Positions 47,077 through 58,962 of a DNA stretch of 64,000 nucleotides are shown here, piece after piece. The notes beneath the pieces were generated by a model. The model saw nothing but the letters and a program-made list of their open reading frames with translations. It did not search any database and had not been told where the DNA came from. The DNA comes from Clusia tigrina (taxonomy: Eukaryota > Arthropoda > Insecta > Diptera > Clusiidae), in the NCBI GenBank assembly GCA_920105625.2, contig OV050031.1, positions 77,881,995-77,945,994 on the forward strand. The letters are read 5' to 3'. Numbering within the stretch: the stretch's first letter is position 1; each line of letters opens with the position of its first letter. Made by a program: the position numbers and the translations under genes.

Positions 47077-48290
47077 ATTGGGAGGGTCTGCTGCCTTCTC
47101 TATGCCTATATCTACCCCTATCTGCCGCTGTCGGCGTCTCAGTCGGTGTCGAAGCCTCTTTCAGCGTCTCTGTAGGCTTCTCAGACATTTGCCGCTGCGG
47201 ATTGGGGGGGGGGGGGGTCTGCTCCCTTCTCTATGCCTGTATCTACACCTATCTGCCTCAGTCGGCGTAGCACCATCTGTCAGCGTCTCTGTTTGCGTCT
47301 CAGTCGCTGCCGCTGTCGATTGGGGGGATTTGCTGCCTTCTCTATGCCCATATCTACCCCTATCTGCCTCAGTCGGCGTCTCAGTCGGCGTCGAAGCCTT
47401 TTTCAGTGTCTCTGTAAGCGTCTCTGTAGGCGTCTCAGTCGCTGCCGCTGTCGATTGGGGGTCCGCTGATTTCTCTATGCCTATATCTACCCCTATCTGC
47501 CTCAGTCGGCGTCTCAGTCGGCGTCACAGCCTCTGTCAGCATCTCTGTAGTCATCTCAGTCGTTGCCGATGTCGATTGTCGGGTCTCCTGCCTTCTCTAT
47601 GCCTATATCTACCTCTATCTGCCTCAGTCGGCGGTTCCGTCGGCGTCAATGCCTCCAAGAGCGTCTCTGTAGGCGTATCAGTCGTTGCCGCTGTCGATTG
47701 GGGGTTCTGCTGCCGTCTCTATGCCTATATTACCCCTATCTGCCTCAGTCGACTTCTCAGTCGGCGTCGCAGCCTCTGTCAGCTTCTCTGTAGTCGTCTC
47801 AGTCGCTGCCGCTGTCGATTGGGTTGTCTGCTGCATTCTCTATGCCTATATCTACCCCTATCTGCCTCAGTCGGCGTCTCAGGCAGCGTCCCACTCTCTG
47901 TCAGCATCTCTGTAGGCGTCTCAGTCGCTTCCGCTGTCGATTGGTGGGTCTGCTGCCTTCTTTACGCCTATATCTACCCCTATCTGCCTCAGTCGGCGTC
48001 TCAGTCGACGTCGCAGCCTCTTTCAGCGTGTCTGTAGGCGTCTCTGCAGGCGTCTCAGTCGCTGCCGCTGTCGATTAGGGGGTCTGCTGCCTTCTCTATG
48101 CCTATATCTACCTCTATCTGCCTCAGTCGGCGTCGCAGCCTCTGTCAGCGTCTCTGTAGGCGTCTCAGCGCTGCCGATGTCGATTGGGGGGATCTGCTGC
48201 CTTCTCTATGCCTATATCTACCCCTATCTACGTCAGTCGGCGTCTCAGTCGGCGTCACAGCCTCTGTCAGCGTCTCTGTAGGCGTCTCTG
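47077..48290 (-). repeat. Nested block b2 in R2
   Basis: Counterpart of R1 b2 at offset 10,126, including the 14-base G run. Confidence 0.83.
47204..47217 (-). repeat. Homopolymer G14 (R2)
   Basis: Same length as 37,078-37,091, in keeping with a recent duplication. Confidence 0.92.
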
Positions 48291-50474
48291 TCGCTGCCGC
48301 TGTCGATTGGGTGGTCTGCTGCCTTATCTATGCCTATATCTACCAATACCTGCGTCAGTCTGCGTCTCAGTCGGCGTCACAGCCTCTGTCAGCGTCTCTG
48401 TAGGCGTCTCAGTCGTTGCCGCAGTCGATTGGGGGGGTCTGCTGCCTTCTCTATGCCGATATCTAAACCTATCTGCCTCAGTCGGCGTCTCAGTCGGCGT
48501 CGAAGCCTTTTTCAGTGTCTCTGTAAGCGTCTCTGTAGGCGTCTCAGAAGCCTATGCCTATATCTACCCCTATCTACGTCAGTCGGCGTCTCAGTCGGCG
48601 TCACAGCCTCTGTCAGCGTCTCTGTAGGCGTCTCAGTCGCTGCCGCTGTCGATTGGGGGGGATCTGCTGCCATCTCTATGCCTATATCTACCCCTATCTT
48701 CCTCAGTCGGCGTCTCAGTCGGCGTCCCAACCTCAGTCAGCATCTCTGTAGGCGTCTCAGTCGCTTCCGCTGTCGATTGCGGGGTCTGCTGCCTTCTCTA
48801 TGCCTATATCTACCTCTATCTGCCTCAGTCGGCGTCTCAGTCGGCGTCACAGCCTCTGTCAGCGTCTCTGTAGGCGTCTCTGTCGCTGCCGCTGTCGATT
48901 GGGTGGTCTGCTGCCTTATCTATGCCTATATCTACCAATACCTGCGTCAGTCTGCGTCTCACACGGCGTCGCAGCCTCTGTCAGCGTCTCTGTAGGCGTC
49001 ACTGTCGCTGCCGCAGTCGATTGGGGGGTCTGCTGCCTTCTCTATACCTATATCTACCCCTATCTGCCTCAGTCGGCGTCTCAGTCGGCGTCGAAGCCTC
49101 TTTCAGCGTGTCTGTAGGCGTCTCTGCAGGCGTCTCAGTCGCTGCCGCTGTCGATTGGGGGGTCTGCTGCCTTCTCTATGCCTATATCTACCTCTATCTG
49201 CCTCAGTCGGCGTCGCAGCCTCTGTCAGCGTCTCTGTAGGCGTCTCAGCGCTGCCGCTGTCGATTGGGGGGATCTGCTGCCTTCTCTATGCCTATATCTA
49301 CCCCTATCTACGTCAGTCGGCGTCTCAGTCGGCGTCACAGCCTCTGTCAGCGTCTCTGTAGGCGTCTCAGTCGTTGCCGCAGTCGATTGGGGGGTCTGCT
49401 GCCTTCTCTATGCCGATATCTAAACCTATCTGCCTCAGTCGGCGTCTCAGTCGGCGTCGAAGCCTTTTTCACTGTCTCTGTAAGCGTCTCTGTAGGCGTC
49501 TCAGAAGCCTATGCCTATATCTACCCCTATCTACGTCAGTCGGCGTCTCAGTCGGCGTCTCAGTCGGCGTCACAGCCTCTGTCAGCGACTCTGTAGGCGT
49601 CTCAGTCGCTGCCGCAGTCGATTGGGGGGTCTGCTGCCTTCTCTACGCCTATATCTACCCCTATCTGCCTCAGTCGGCGTCTCAGTCGCCGTCGAAGCCT
49701 CTTTCAGCGTGTCTGTAGGCGCGTCTGTAGGTGTCTCTGTCGCTGCCGCAGAAGGTTGGGGTGTCTGCTGTCTTCTCTATACCTATATCTACCCCTATCT
49801 GCCTCAGTCAGGGTCGAAGCTTCTTTCAGCGTGGCTCTAGGTGTCTCTGTAGGCGTGTCAGTCGCTGCCGCTGTCGATTGGGGGGGATCTGCTGCCTTCT
49901 CTATGCATATATCTACCCCTATCTGCCTCAGTCGGTGTCGTAGTCTCCGTCAGCGTCTCTGTAGGCGTCTCAGTCGTTGCCACTGTCGATTGTGGGGGGA
50001 GGGGGTCTGCTGCCTTCTCTATGCCTATATCTACCTCTATCTATCTCAGTCGGCGTCGCAGCGTCTGTCAGCGTCTCTGTAGGTGTCTCAGTCGCTGCCG
50101 CTGTCGATTGGGGGGATCTGCAGCCTTCTCTATGCCTATATCTACCCCTATCTACCTCAGTCGGCGTCTCAGTCGGCGTCACAGCCTCTGTCAGCGTCTC
50201 TGTATTCGTCTCAGTCGCTTCCGCTGTCGATTGGGTGGTCTGCTGCCTTCTCTATGCCTATATTACCCCTATTTGCCTCAGTGGACTTCTCAGTCGGCTT
50301 CGCAGTCTCTGTCAGTGTCTCTGTAGTCGTCTCAGTCGCTGCCGCTGTCGATTGGGTGGTCTGCTGCCTTCTCTATGCCTTCATCTACCAATAGCTGCGT
50401 CAGTCTGCGCCTCACACGGCGTCGCAGCCTCTGCCAGTGTCTCTGTAGACGTCTCAGTCGCTTCCGCAGTCGAT

Positions 50475-50496
50475 GGGGGGGGGGGGGGGGGGGGGG
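50475..50496 (-). repeat. Homopolymer G22, longest in the window
   Basis: 22 uninterrupted G followed by cggtctgctgcc. The equivalent runs at 57,563-57,576 and 61,955-61,968 are 14 long. A single run of this length could fold as a G-quadruplex, and it is also where assembly length errors are most likely. Confidence 0.93.
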
Positions 50497-50814
50497 CGGT
50501 CTGCTGCCTTCTCTATGCCTATATTACCCCTATCTGCCTCAGTCGGCGTCTCAGTCGGCGTCGCAGCCTCCGTCAGCGGCTCTGTAGGCGTCTCAGTCGC
50601 TGCCGCTGTCGATTGGGGGTGTGCTGCTTTCTCTATGCCTATATCTACCCCTATCTGCCTCAGTCGGCGTCGCAGCCTCTGTCAGTGTATCTGTAGGCGT
50701 CTCAGTCGCTGCCGCTGTCGATTGGGGGGATCTGCTGCCTTCTCAATGCCTATATCTATCCCTATCTGCCTCAGACAGCATCGAAGCCTCTTTCAGCGTC
50801 TCTGTAGGCGTATC

Positions 50815-51325
50815 TGTAAGCGTCTCTGTAGGCGTCTCTGTCGGTGGCGCAGTCGATTCGGGGGTCTGCTGCCTTCTCTATGCCTATATCTTCCCCTATC
50901 TGCCTCAGTCGGCGTCTCAGTCGACGTCGCAGCCTCTGTCAGCGTCTCTCTAGGCGTCTCAGTCGCTGCCGCAGTCGATTGGGGGGTCTGCTGCCATCGC
51001 TATGCCCATATCTACCCTTATCTGCCTCAGTCGGCGTCTCAGTAGACGGCGCAGCCTCTGTCAGCGTCTCTTTAGGCGTCTCAGTCGCTGCCGTGTTCGA
51101 TTGGGGGGATCTGCTGCCTTCTCTATGCCCATATCTACACCTATCTGCCTCAGTCGGCGTCTCAGTCGGCGTCGAAGCCTCTTTCAGCGTCTCTGTAAGC
51201 GTCTCTGTAGGCGTCTCAGTCGCTGCCGCTGTCAATTGGGGATCTGCTGATTTCTCTATGCCTATATCTACCTCTATCTGCCTCAGTCGGCGGTTCAGTC
51301 GGCGTCGCAGCCTCCGTCAGCGTCT
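50815..51325 (-). repeat. 0.98-kb-spaced duplicate block c1
   Basis: About 0.5 kb identical, or nearly so, to 51,798-52,308 at an offset of 983. It includes the gtcggtggcgcagtcgattc and gccatcgctatgccc variants. Confidence 0.85.
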
Positions 51326-51797
51326 CTGTAGGCGTCTCAGTCGTTGCCGCAGTCGATTGGGGGGTCTGCTGCCTTCTCTATGCCGATATCTAAACCTATC
51401 TGCCTCAGTCGGCGTCGAAGCCTTTCTCAGTGTCTCTGTAAGCGTCTCTGTAGGCGTCTCAGAAGCTGCCGCTGTCGATTGGGGGGTCTGCTGGCTTCTC
51501 TATGCCTATATCTAAGCCTATCTACCTATGTCGGCGTCGCAGCCTCAGTCAGGGTATCTATAGGCGTCACAGTCGCTGCCGCTGTCGATTGGGGGGGGGG
51601 ATCTGCTGCCTTCTTAATGCCTATATCTATCCCTATCTGCATCAGACGGCATCGAAGCCTCTTTCAGCGTCTCTGTAGGCGTCTCAGTCGCTGCCGCTGT
51701 CGATTGGGGGTGATCTGCAGCCTTCTCATTGTCTATATCTACCCCTATCTGCCTCAGACTGCGTCGAAGCCTCTTTCAGAGTCTCTGTAGGCGTCTC

Positions 51798-52308
51798 TGT
51801 AAGCGTCTCTGTAGGCGTCTCTGTCGGTGGCGCAGTCGATTCGGGGGTCTGCTGCCTTCTCTATGCCTATATCTTCCCCTATCTGCCTCAGTCGGCGTCT
51901 CAGTCGACGTCGCAGCCTCTGTCAGCGTCTCTCTAGGCGTCTCAGTCGCTGCCGCAGTCGATTGGGGGGTCTGCTGCCATCGCTATGCCCATATCTACCC
52001 TTATCTGCCTCAGTCGGCGTCTCAGTAGACGGCGCAGCCTCTGTCAGCGTCTCTTTAGGCGTCTCAGTCGCTGCCGTGTTCGATTGGGGGGATCTGCTGC
52101 CTTCTCTATGCCCATATCTACACCTATCTGCCTCAGTCGGCGTCTCAGTCGGCGTCGAAGCCTCTTTCAGCGTCTCTGTAAGCGTCTCTGTAGGCGTCTC
52201 AGTCGCTGCCGCTGTCAATTGGGGATCTGCTGATTTCTCTATGCCTATATCTACCTCTATCTGCCTCAGTCGGCGGTTCAGTCGGCGTCGCAGCCTCCGT
52301 CAGCGTCT
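51798..52308 (-). repeat. 0.98-kb-spaced duplicate block c2
   Basis: Second copy of c1. The two diverge at about 51,325/52,308, where gtctctgtaggcgtctcag changes to gtctatgtaggcgtctctg. Confidence 0.85.
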
Positions 52309-55300
52309 ATGTAGGCGTCTCTGTCGCTGCCGCAGTCGATTGGGGGGTCTGCTGCCTTCTCTACGCCTATATCTACCCCTATCTGCCTCAGTCGGCATCT
52401 CAGTCGACGTCGCAGCCTCTGTCAGCGTCTCTGTAGGCGTCACTGTCGCTGCCGCAGTCGATTGGGAGGTCTGCTGCCTTCTCTATACCTATATCTACAC
52501 CTATCTGCCTCAGTCGGCGTCGCAGCCTCTGTCTGCGTCTCTGTAGGCGTCTCAGTCGCTGCCGCTGTCGATTGGGGGTGATCTGCAGCCTTCTCATTGT
52601 CTATATCTACCCCTATCTGCCTCAGACTGCGTCGAAGCCTCTTTCAGAGTCTCTGTAGGCGTCTCTGTAAGCGTCTCTGTAGGCGTCTCTGTCGCTGCCG
52701 CAGTCGATTGGGGGGTCTGCTGCCTTCTCTACGCCTATATCTACCCCTATCTGTCTCAGTCGGCGTCGCAGCCTCTGTCAGCGTCTCTGTAGGCGTCTCA
52801 GCGCTGCCGCTGTCGATTGGGGGATCTGCTGCCTTCTCTATGCCTATATCTACCCCTATCTACGTCAGTCGGCGTCTCAGTCGGTGTCGCAGCCTCTGTC
52901 AGCGTCTCTGTAGGCGTCTCAGTCGCTGCCGCTGTCGATTGGGAGGGTCTGCTGCCTTCTCTATGCCTATATCTACCCCTATCTGCCTCGGTCGGCGTCT
53001 CAGTCGGTGTCGAAGCCTCTTTCAGCGTCTCTGTAGGCTTCTCAGACATTTGCCGCTGCGGATTGGGGGGGGGTCTGCTCCCTTCTCTATGCCTGTATCT
53101 ACACCTATCTGCCTCAGTCGGCGTCTCAGTCGGCGTAGCACCATCTGTCAGCGTCTCTGTTTGCGTCTCAGTCGCTGCCGCTGTCGATTGGGGGGATTTG
53201 CTGCCTTCTCTATGCCCATATCTACCCCTATCTGCCTCAGTCGGCGTCTCAGTCGGCGTCGAAGCCTTTTTCAGTGTCTCTGTAAGCGTCTCTGTAGGCG
53301 TCTCAGTCGCTGCCGCTGTCGATTGGGGGTCCGCTGATTTCTCTATGCCTATATCTACCTCTATCTGCCTCAGTCGGCGTCTCAGTCGGCGTCACAGCCT
53401 CTGTCAGCATCTCTGTAGTCATCTCAGTCGTTGCCGATGTCGCTTGTCGGGTCTCCTGCCTTCTCTATGCCTATATCTACCTCTATCTGCCTCAGTCGGC
53501 GGTTCCGTCGGCGTCACAGCCTCCAAGAGCGTCTCTGTAGGCGTATCAGTCGTTGCCGCTGTCGATTGGGGGTTCTGCTGCCGTCTCTATGCCTATATTA
53601 CCCCTATCTGCCTCAGTCGACTTCTAAGTCGGCGTCGCAGCCTCTGTCAGCTTCTCTGTAGTCGTCTCAGTCGCTGCCGCTGTCGATTGGGTGGTCTGCT
53701 GCATTCTCTATGCCTATATCTACCCCTATCTGCCTCAGTCGGCGTCTCAGGCAGCGTCCCACTCTCTGTCAGCATCTCTGTAGGCGTCTCAGTCGCTTCC
53801 GCTGTCGATTGGTGGGTCTGCTGCCTTCTTTACGCCTATATCTACCCCTATCTGCCTCAGTCGGCGTCTCAGTCGACGTCGCAGCCTCTGTCAGCGTCTC
53901 TGTAGGCGTCACTGTCGCTGCCGCAGTCGATTGGGGGGTCTGCTGCCTTCTCTATACCTATATCTACCCCTATCTGCCTCAGTCGGCGTCTCAGTCGGCG
54001 TCGAAGCCTCTTTCAGCGTGTCTGTAGGCGTCTCTGCAGGCGTCTCAGTCGCTGCAGCTGTCGATTGGGGGGTCTGCTGCCTTCTCTATGCCTATATCTA
54101 CCTCTATCTGCCTCAGTCGGCGTCGCAGCCTCTGTCAGCGTCTCTGTAGGCGTCTCAGCGCTGCCGCTGTCGATTGGGGGATCTGCTGCCTTCTCTATGC
54201 CTATATCTACCCCTATCTACGTCAGTCGGCGTCTCAGTCGGCGTCACAGCCTCTGTCAGCGTCTCTGTAGGCGTCCCAGTCGTTGCCGCAGTCGATTGGG
54301 GGGTCTGCTGCCTTCTCTATGCCGATATCTAAACCTATCTGCCTCAGTCGGCGTCTCAGTCGGCGTCGAAGCCTTTTTCAGTGTCTCTGTAAGCGTCTCT
54401 GTAGGCGTCTCAGAAGCCTATGCCTATATCTACCCCTATCTACGTCAGTCGGCGTCTCAGTCGGCGTCACAGCCTCTGTCAGCGTCTCTGTAGGCGTCTC
54501 AGTCGCTGCCGCTGTCGATTGGGGGGATCTGCTGCCATCTCTATGCCTATATCTACCCCTATCTTCCTCAGTCGGCGTCTCAGTCGGCGTCCCAACCTCA
54601 GTCAGCATCTCTGTAGGCGTGTCAGTCGCTTCCGCTGTCGATTGCGGGGTCTGCTGCCTTCTCTATGCCTATATTACCCCTGTCTGCCTCAGTGAACTTC
54701 TCAGTCGGCGTCGCAGCCTCTGTCAGCGTCTCTGTAGTCGTCTCAGTCGCTGCCGCTGTCGATTGGGTGGTCTGCTGCCTTATCTATGCCTATATCTACC
54801 AATACCTGCGTCAGTCTGCGTCTCACACGGCGTCGCAGCCTCTGTCAGCGTCTCTGTAGGCGTCTCTGTCGGTGGCGCAGTCGATTCGGGGGGTCTGCTG
54901 CCATCTCTATGCCTATATCTTCCCCTATCTGCCTCAGTCGACGTCACAGCCTCTGTCAGCGTCTCTGTAGGCGTCTCAGTCGCTGCCGCTGTCGATTATG
55001 GGGGATCTGCTGCCATCTCTATGCCTACACCTACCCCTATCTGCCTCAGTCGGCGGCTCAGTCGGCGTCCCAGCCTCTGTCAGCATCTCTGTAGGCGTCT
55101 CAGTCACTTCCGCTGTCGATTGGGGGGTCTGCTGCCTTCTCTATGCCTATATTACCCCTATCTGCCTCAGCGGACTTCTCAGTCGGTTGTCGCAGCCGCT
55201 GTCAGCGTCTCTGTAGTCGTCTCAGTCGCTGCCGCTGTCGATTGGGTGGTCTGCTGCCTTCTCTATGCCTATATCTACCAATAGCTCCGTCAGGCGGCGT

Positions 55301-56108
55301 CTCACACGGCGTCGCAGCCTCTGCCAGTGTCTCTGTAGGCGTGTCAGTCGCTGCCGCTGTCGATTGCAGGGTCTGCTGCCTTCTCTTTACCTATATTAAC
55401 CCCTATCTGCCTCAGTCGGCGTCTGAGTCGGTGTCGAAGCCTCTTTCAGCGTCTCTGTAGGCGTCTCAGACATTAGTCGCTGCGGATTGGGGGGTCTGCT
55501 GCCTTCTCTATGCCTGTATCTACTCCTATCTGCCTCAGTCGGCGTCTTAGTCGGCGTAGCACCCTCTGTCAGTGTCTCTGTTGGCGTCTCAGTCGCTGCC
55601 GATGTCGATTGGGGGGTCTGCTGGCTTCTCTATGCCTATATCTATCCCAATCTGCCTCAGGTGGCATCGAAGGCTCTTGTAGAGTCTCTGTAGGCGTATC
55701 TGTAAGCGTCTCTGTAGGCGTCACTGTCGCTGCCGCAGTCGATTGGGAGGTCTGCTGCCTTCTCTATACCTATATCTATCCCTATCTGCCTCAGACGGCA
55801 TCGAAGCTTCTTTCAGCGTCTCTGTAGGCGTCTCTGTCGCTGCCGCAGTCGATTGCGGGGTCTGCTGCCTTCTCTACGCCTATATCTACACCTATCTGCC
55901 TCAGTCGGCATCTCAGTCGACGTCGCAGCCTCTGTCAGCGTCTCTGTAAGCGTCACTGTCGCTGCCGCAGTCGATTGGTAGGTCTGCTGCCTTCTCTATA
56001 CCCAATCTACACCTATCTGCCTCAGTCGGCGTCGCAGATTCTGTCTGCGTCTCTGTAGGCGTCTCAGTCGCTGCCGCTGTCGATTGGGGGTGATCTGCAG
56101 CCTTCTCA

Positions 56109-56844
56109 TTGCCTATATCTACCCCTATCTGCCTCAGACTGCGTAGAAGCCTCTTTCAGCGTCTCTGTAGGCGTCTCTGTAAGCGTCTCTGTAGGCGTCT
56201 CTGTCGCTGCCGCAGTCGATTGGGGGGTCTGCTGCCTTCTCTACGCCTATATCTACCCCTATCTGCCTCAGTCGGCATCTCAGTCGACGTCGCAGCCTCT
56301 GTCAGCGTCTCTGTAGGCGTCACTGTCGCTGCCGCAGTCGATTGGGAGGTCTGCTGCCTTCTCTATACCTATATCTACACCTATCTGCCTCAGTCGGCGT
56401 CGCAGCCTCTGTCTGCGTCTCTGTAGGCGTCTCAGTCGCTGCCGCTGTCGATTGGGGGTGATCTGCAGCCTTCTCATTGTCTATATCTACCCCTATCTGC
56501 CTCAGACTGCGTCGAAGCCTCTTTCAGCGTCTCTGTAGGCGTCTCTGTAAGCGTCTCTGTAGGCGTCTCTGTCGCTGCCGCAGTCGATTGGGGGGTCTGC
56601 TGCCTTCTCTACGCCTATATCTACCCCTATCTGTCTCAGTCGGCATCTCAGTCGACGTCGCAGCCTCTGTCAGCGTCTCTGTAGGCGATACTGTCGCTGC
56701 CGCAGTCGATTGGGGGGTCTGCTGCCTTCTCTATGCCTATATCTACCCCTATCTGCCTCAGTAGGCGTCTCAGTCGCCGTCGAAGCCTCTTTCAGCGTGT
56801 CTGTAGGCGCCTCTGTAGGTGTCTCTGTCGCTGCCGCAGAAGGT
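56109..56844 (-). repeat. 368-bp three-monomer sub-repeat (two copies, in d1)
   Basis: Three-monomer units repeat with a spacing of 368 bp (56,109 to 56,477; 60,501 to 60,869 in d2). Each begins at a tgatctgcagccttctcatt boundary and contains the gtctctgtaagcgtctctg double insert. Single copies of the same unit occur near 51,729, 52,597, 58,679 and 63,416. Confidence 0.8.
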
Positions 56845-57562
56845 TGGGGTGTCTGCTGTCTTCTCTATACCTATATCTACCCCTATCTGCCTCAGTCAGG
56901 GTCGAAGCTTCTTTCAGCGTGTCTCTAGGTGTCTCTGTAGGCGTGTCAGTCGCTGCCGCTGTCGATTGGGGGGGATCTGCTGCCTTCTCTATGCATATAT
57001 CTACCCCTATCTGCCTCAGTCGGTGTCGTAGTCTCCGTCAGCGTCTCTGTAGGCGTCTCAGTCGTTGCCCCTGTCGATTGTGGGGGGAGGGGGTCTGCTG
57101 CCTTCTCTATGCCTATATCTACCTCTATCTATCTCAGTCGGCGTCGCAGCGTCTGTCAGCGTCTCTGTAGGTGTCTCAGTCGCTGCCGCTGTCGATTGGG
57201 TTGATCTGCAGCCTTCTCTATGCCTCTATCTACCCCTATCTACCTCAGTCGGCGTCTCAGTCGGCGTCACAGCCTCTGTCAGCGTCCCTGTATTCGTCTC
57301 AGTCGCTTCCGCTGTCGATTGGGTGGTCTGCTGCCTTCTCTATGCCTATATTACCCCTATCTGCCTCAGTGGACTTCTCAGTCGGCTTCGCAGTCTCTGT
57401 CAGCGTCTCTGTAGTCGTCTCAGTCGCTGCCGCTGTCGATTGGGTGGTCTGCTGCCTTCTCTATGCCTTCATCTACCAATAGCTGCGTCAGTCTGCGCCT
57501 CACACGGCGTCGCAGCCTCTGCCAGTGTCTCTGTAGACGTCTCAGTCGCTTCCGCAGTCGAT

Positions 57563-57576
57563 GGGGGGGGGGGGGG
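57563..57576 (-). repeat. Homopolymer G14 (d1)
   Basis: Boundary run equivalent to the G22 at 50,475-50,496. Confidence 0.92.
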
Positions 57577-58523
57577 TCTGCTGCCTTCTCTATGCCTATA
57601 TTACCCCTATCTGCCTCAGTCGGCGTCGCAGCCTCCGTCAGCGGCTCTGTAGGCGTCTCAGTCGCTGCCGCTGTCGATTGGGGGTGTGCTGCTTTCTCTA
57701 TGCCTATATCTACCCCTATCTGCCTCAGTCGGCGTCGCAGCCTCTGTCAGTGTATCTGTAGGCGTCTCAGTCGCTGCCGCTGTCGATTGGGGGGATCTGC
57801 TGCCTTCTCAATGCCTATATCTATCCCTATCTGCCTCAGACAGCATCGAAGCCTCTTTCAGCGTCTCTGTAGGCGTATCTGTAAGCGTCACTGTAGGCGT
57901 CTCTGTCGGTGGCGCAGTCGATTCGGGGGTCTGCTGCCTTCTCTATGCCTATATCTTCCCCTATCTGCCTCAGTCGGCGTCTCAGTCGACGTCGCAGCCT
58001 CTGTCAGCGTCTCTCTAGGCGTCTCAGTCGCTGCCGCAGTCGATTGGGGGGTCTGCTGCCATCGCTATGCCCATATCTACCCTTATCTGCCTCAGTCGGC
58101 GTCTCAGTAGACGGCGCAGCCTCTGTCAGCGTCTCTGTAGGCGTCTCAGTCGCTGCCGTGTTCGATTGGGGGGATCTGCTGCCTTCTCTATGCCCATATC
58201 TACACCTATCTGCCTCAGTCGGCGTCTCAGTCGGCGTCGAAGCCTCTTTCAGCGTCTCTGTAAGCGTCTCTGTAGGCGTCTCAGTCGCTGCCGCTGTCAA
58301 TTGGGGATCTGCTGATTTCTCTATGCCTATATCTACCTCTATCTGCCTCTGTCGGCGGTTCAGTCGGCGTCGCAGCCTCCGTCAGCGTCTCTGTAGGCGT
58401 CTCAGTCGTTGCCGCAGTCGATTGGGGGGTCTGCTGCTTTCTCTATGCCGATATCTAAACCTATCTGCCTCAGTCGGCGTCGAAGCCTTTTTCAGTGTCT
58501 CTGTAAGCGTCTCTGTAGGCGTC

Positions 58524-58962
58524 ACTGTCGCTGCCGCAGTCGATTGGGAGGTCTGCTGCCTTCTCTATACCTATATCTACACCTATCTGCCTCAGTCGGC
58601 GTCGCAGCCTCTGTCTGCGTCTCTGTAGGCGTCTCAGTCGCTGCCGCTGTCGATTGGGGGTGATCTGCAGCCTTCTCATTGTCTATATCTACCCCTATCT
58701 GCCTCAGACTGCGTCGAAGCCTCTTTCAGCGTCTCTGTAGGCGTCTCTGTAAGCGTCTCTGTAGGCGTCTCTGTCGCTGCCGCAGTCGATTGGGGGGTCT
58801 GCTGCCTTCTCTACGGCTATATCTACCCCTATCTGTCTCAGTCGGCATCTCAGTCGACGTCGCAGCCTTTGTCAGCGTCTCTGTAGGCGATACTGTCGCT
58901 GCCGCAGTCGATTGGGGGGTCTGCTGCCTTCTCTATGCCTATATCTACCCCTATCTGCCTCA
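58524..58962 (-). repeat. Spacer monomers between d1 and d2
   Basis: About four monomers matching 56,322-56,760 (offset about 2,202), and so also members of the 368-bp sub-repeat group. They contain no unique sequence. Confidence 0.8.

Larger units (their letters stand above)
38880..49007 (-). repeat. 10,128-bp tandem duplication, copy R2
   Basis: This is the second, nearly identical copy, joined head to tail to R1 with no spacer. Beyond 49,007 the sequence (ccgcagtcgattggggggtc) leaves the R unit and matches the continuation at about 53,925. Confidence 0.9.
49008..54570 (-). repeat. Mixed zone between the R and d duplications
   Basis: Blocks here are shared with both neighbours. 49,008-49,500 resembles 53,925-54,415 (offset about 4,910). 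49,730-50,470 resembles 56,819-57,555 and 61,211-61,947. 50,475-51,500 resembles 57,563-58,520 and 61,955-62,930. 52,930-53,880 resembles block b2. No unique sequence was seen. Confidence 0.82.
54571..58523 (-). repeat. 4.39-kb-spaced duplication, copy d1
   Basis: About 3.95 kb matching 58,963-62,915 at an offset of 4,391-4,392 throughout (for example 54,665 to 59,057, 56,477 to 60,869 and 57,463 to 61,855). Minor differences include cccaatctacacc at about 56,000 against cctatatctacacc in d2, and ggttgtcgcagcc near 55,187 against ggtgtcgcagcc. Confidence 0.88.
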
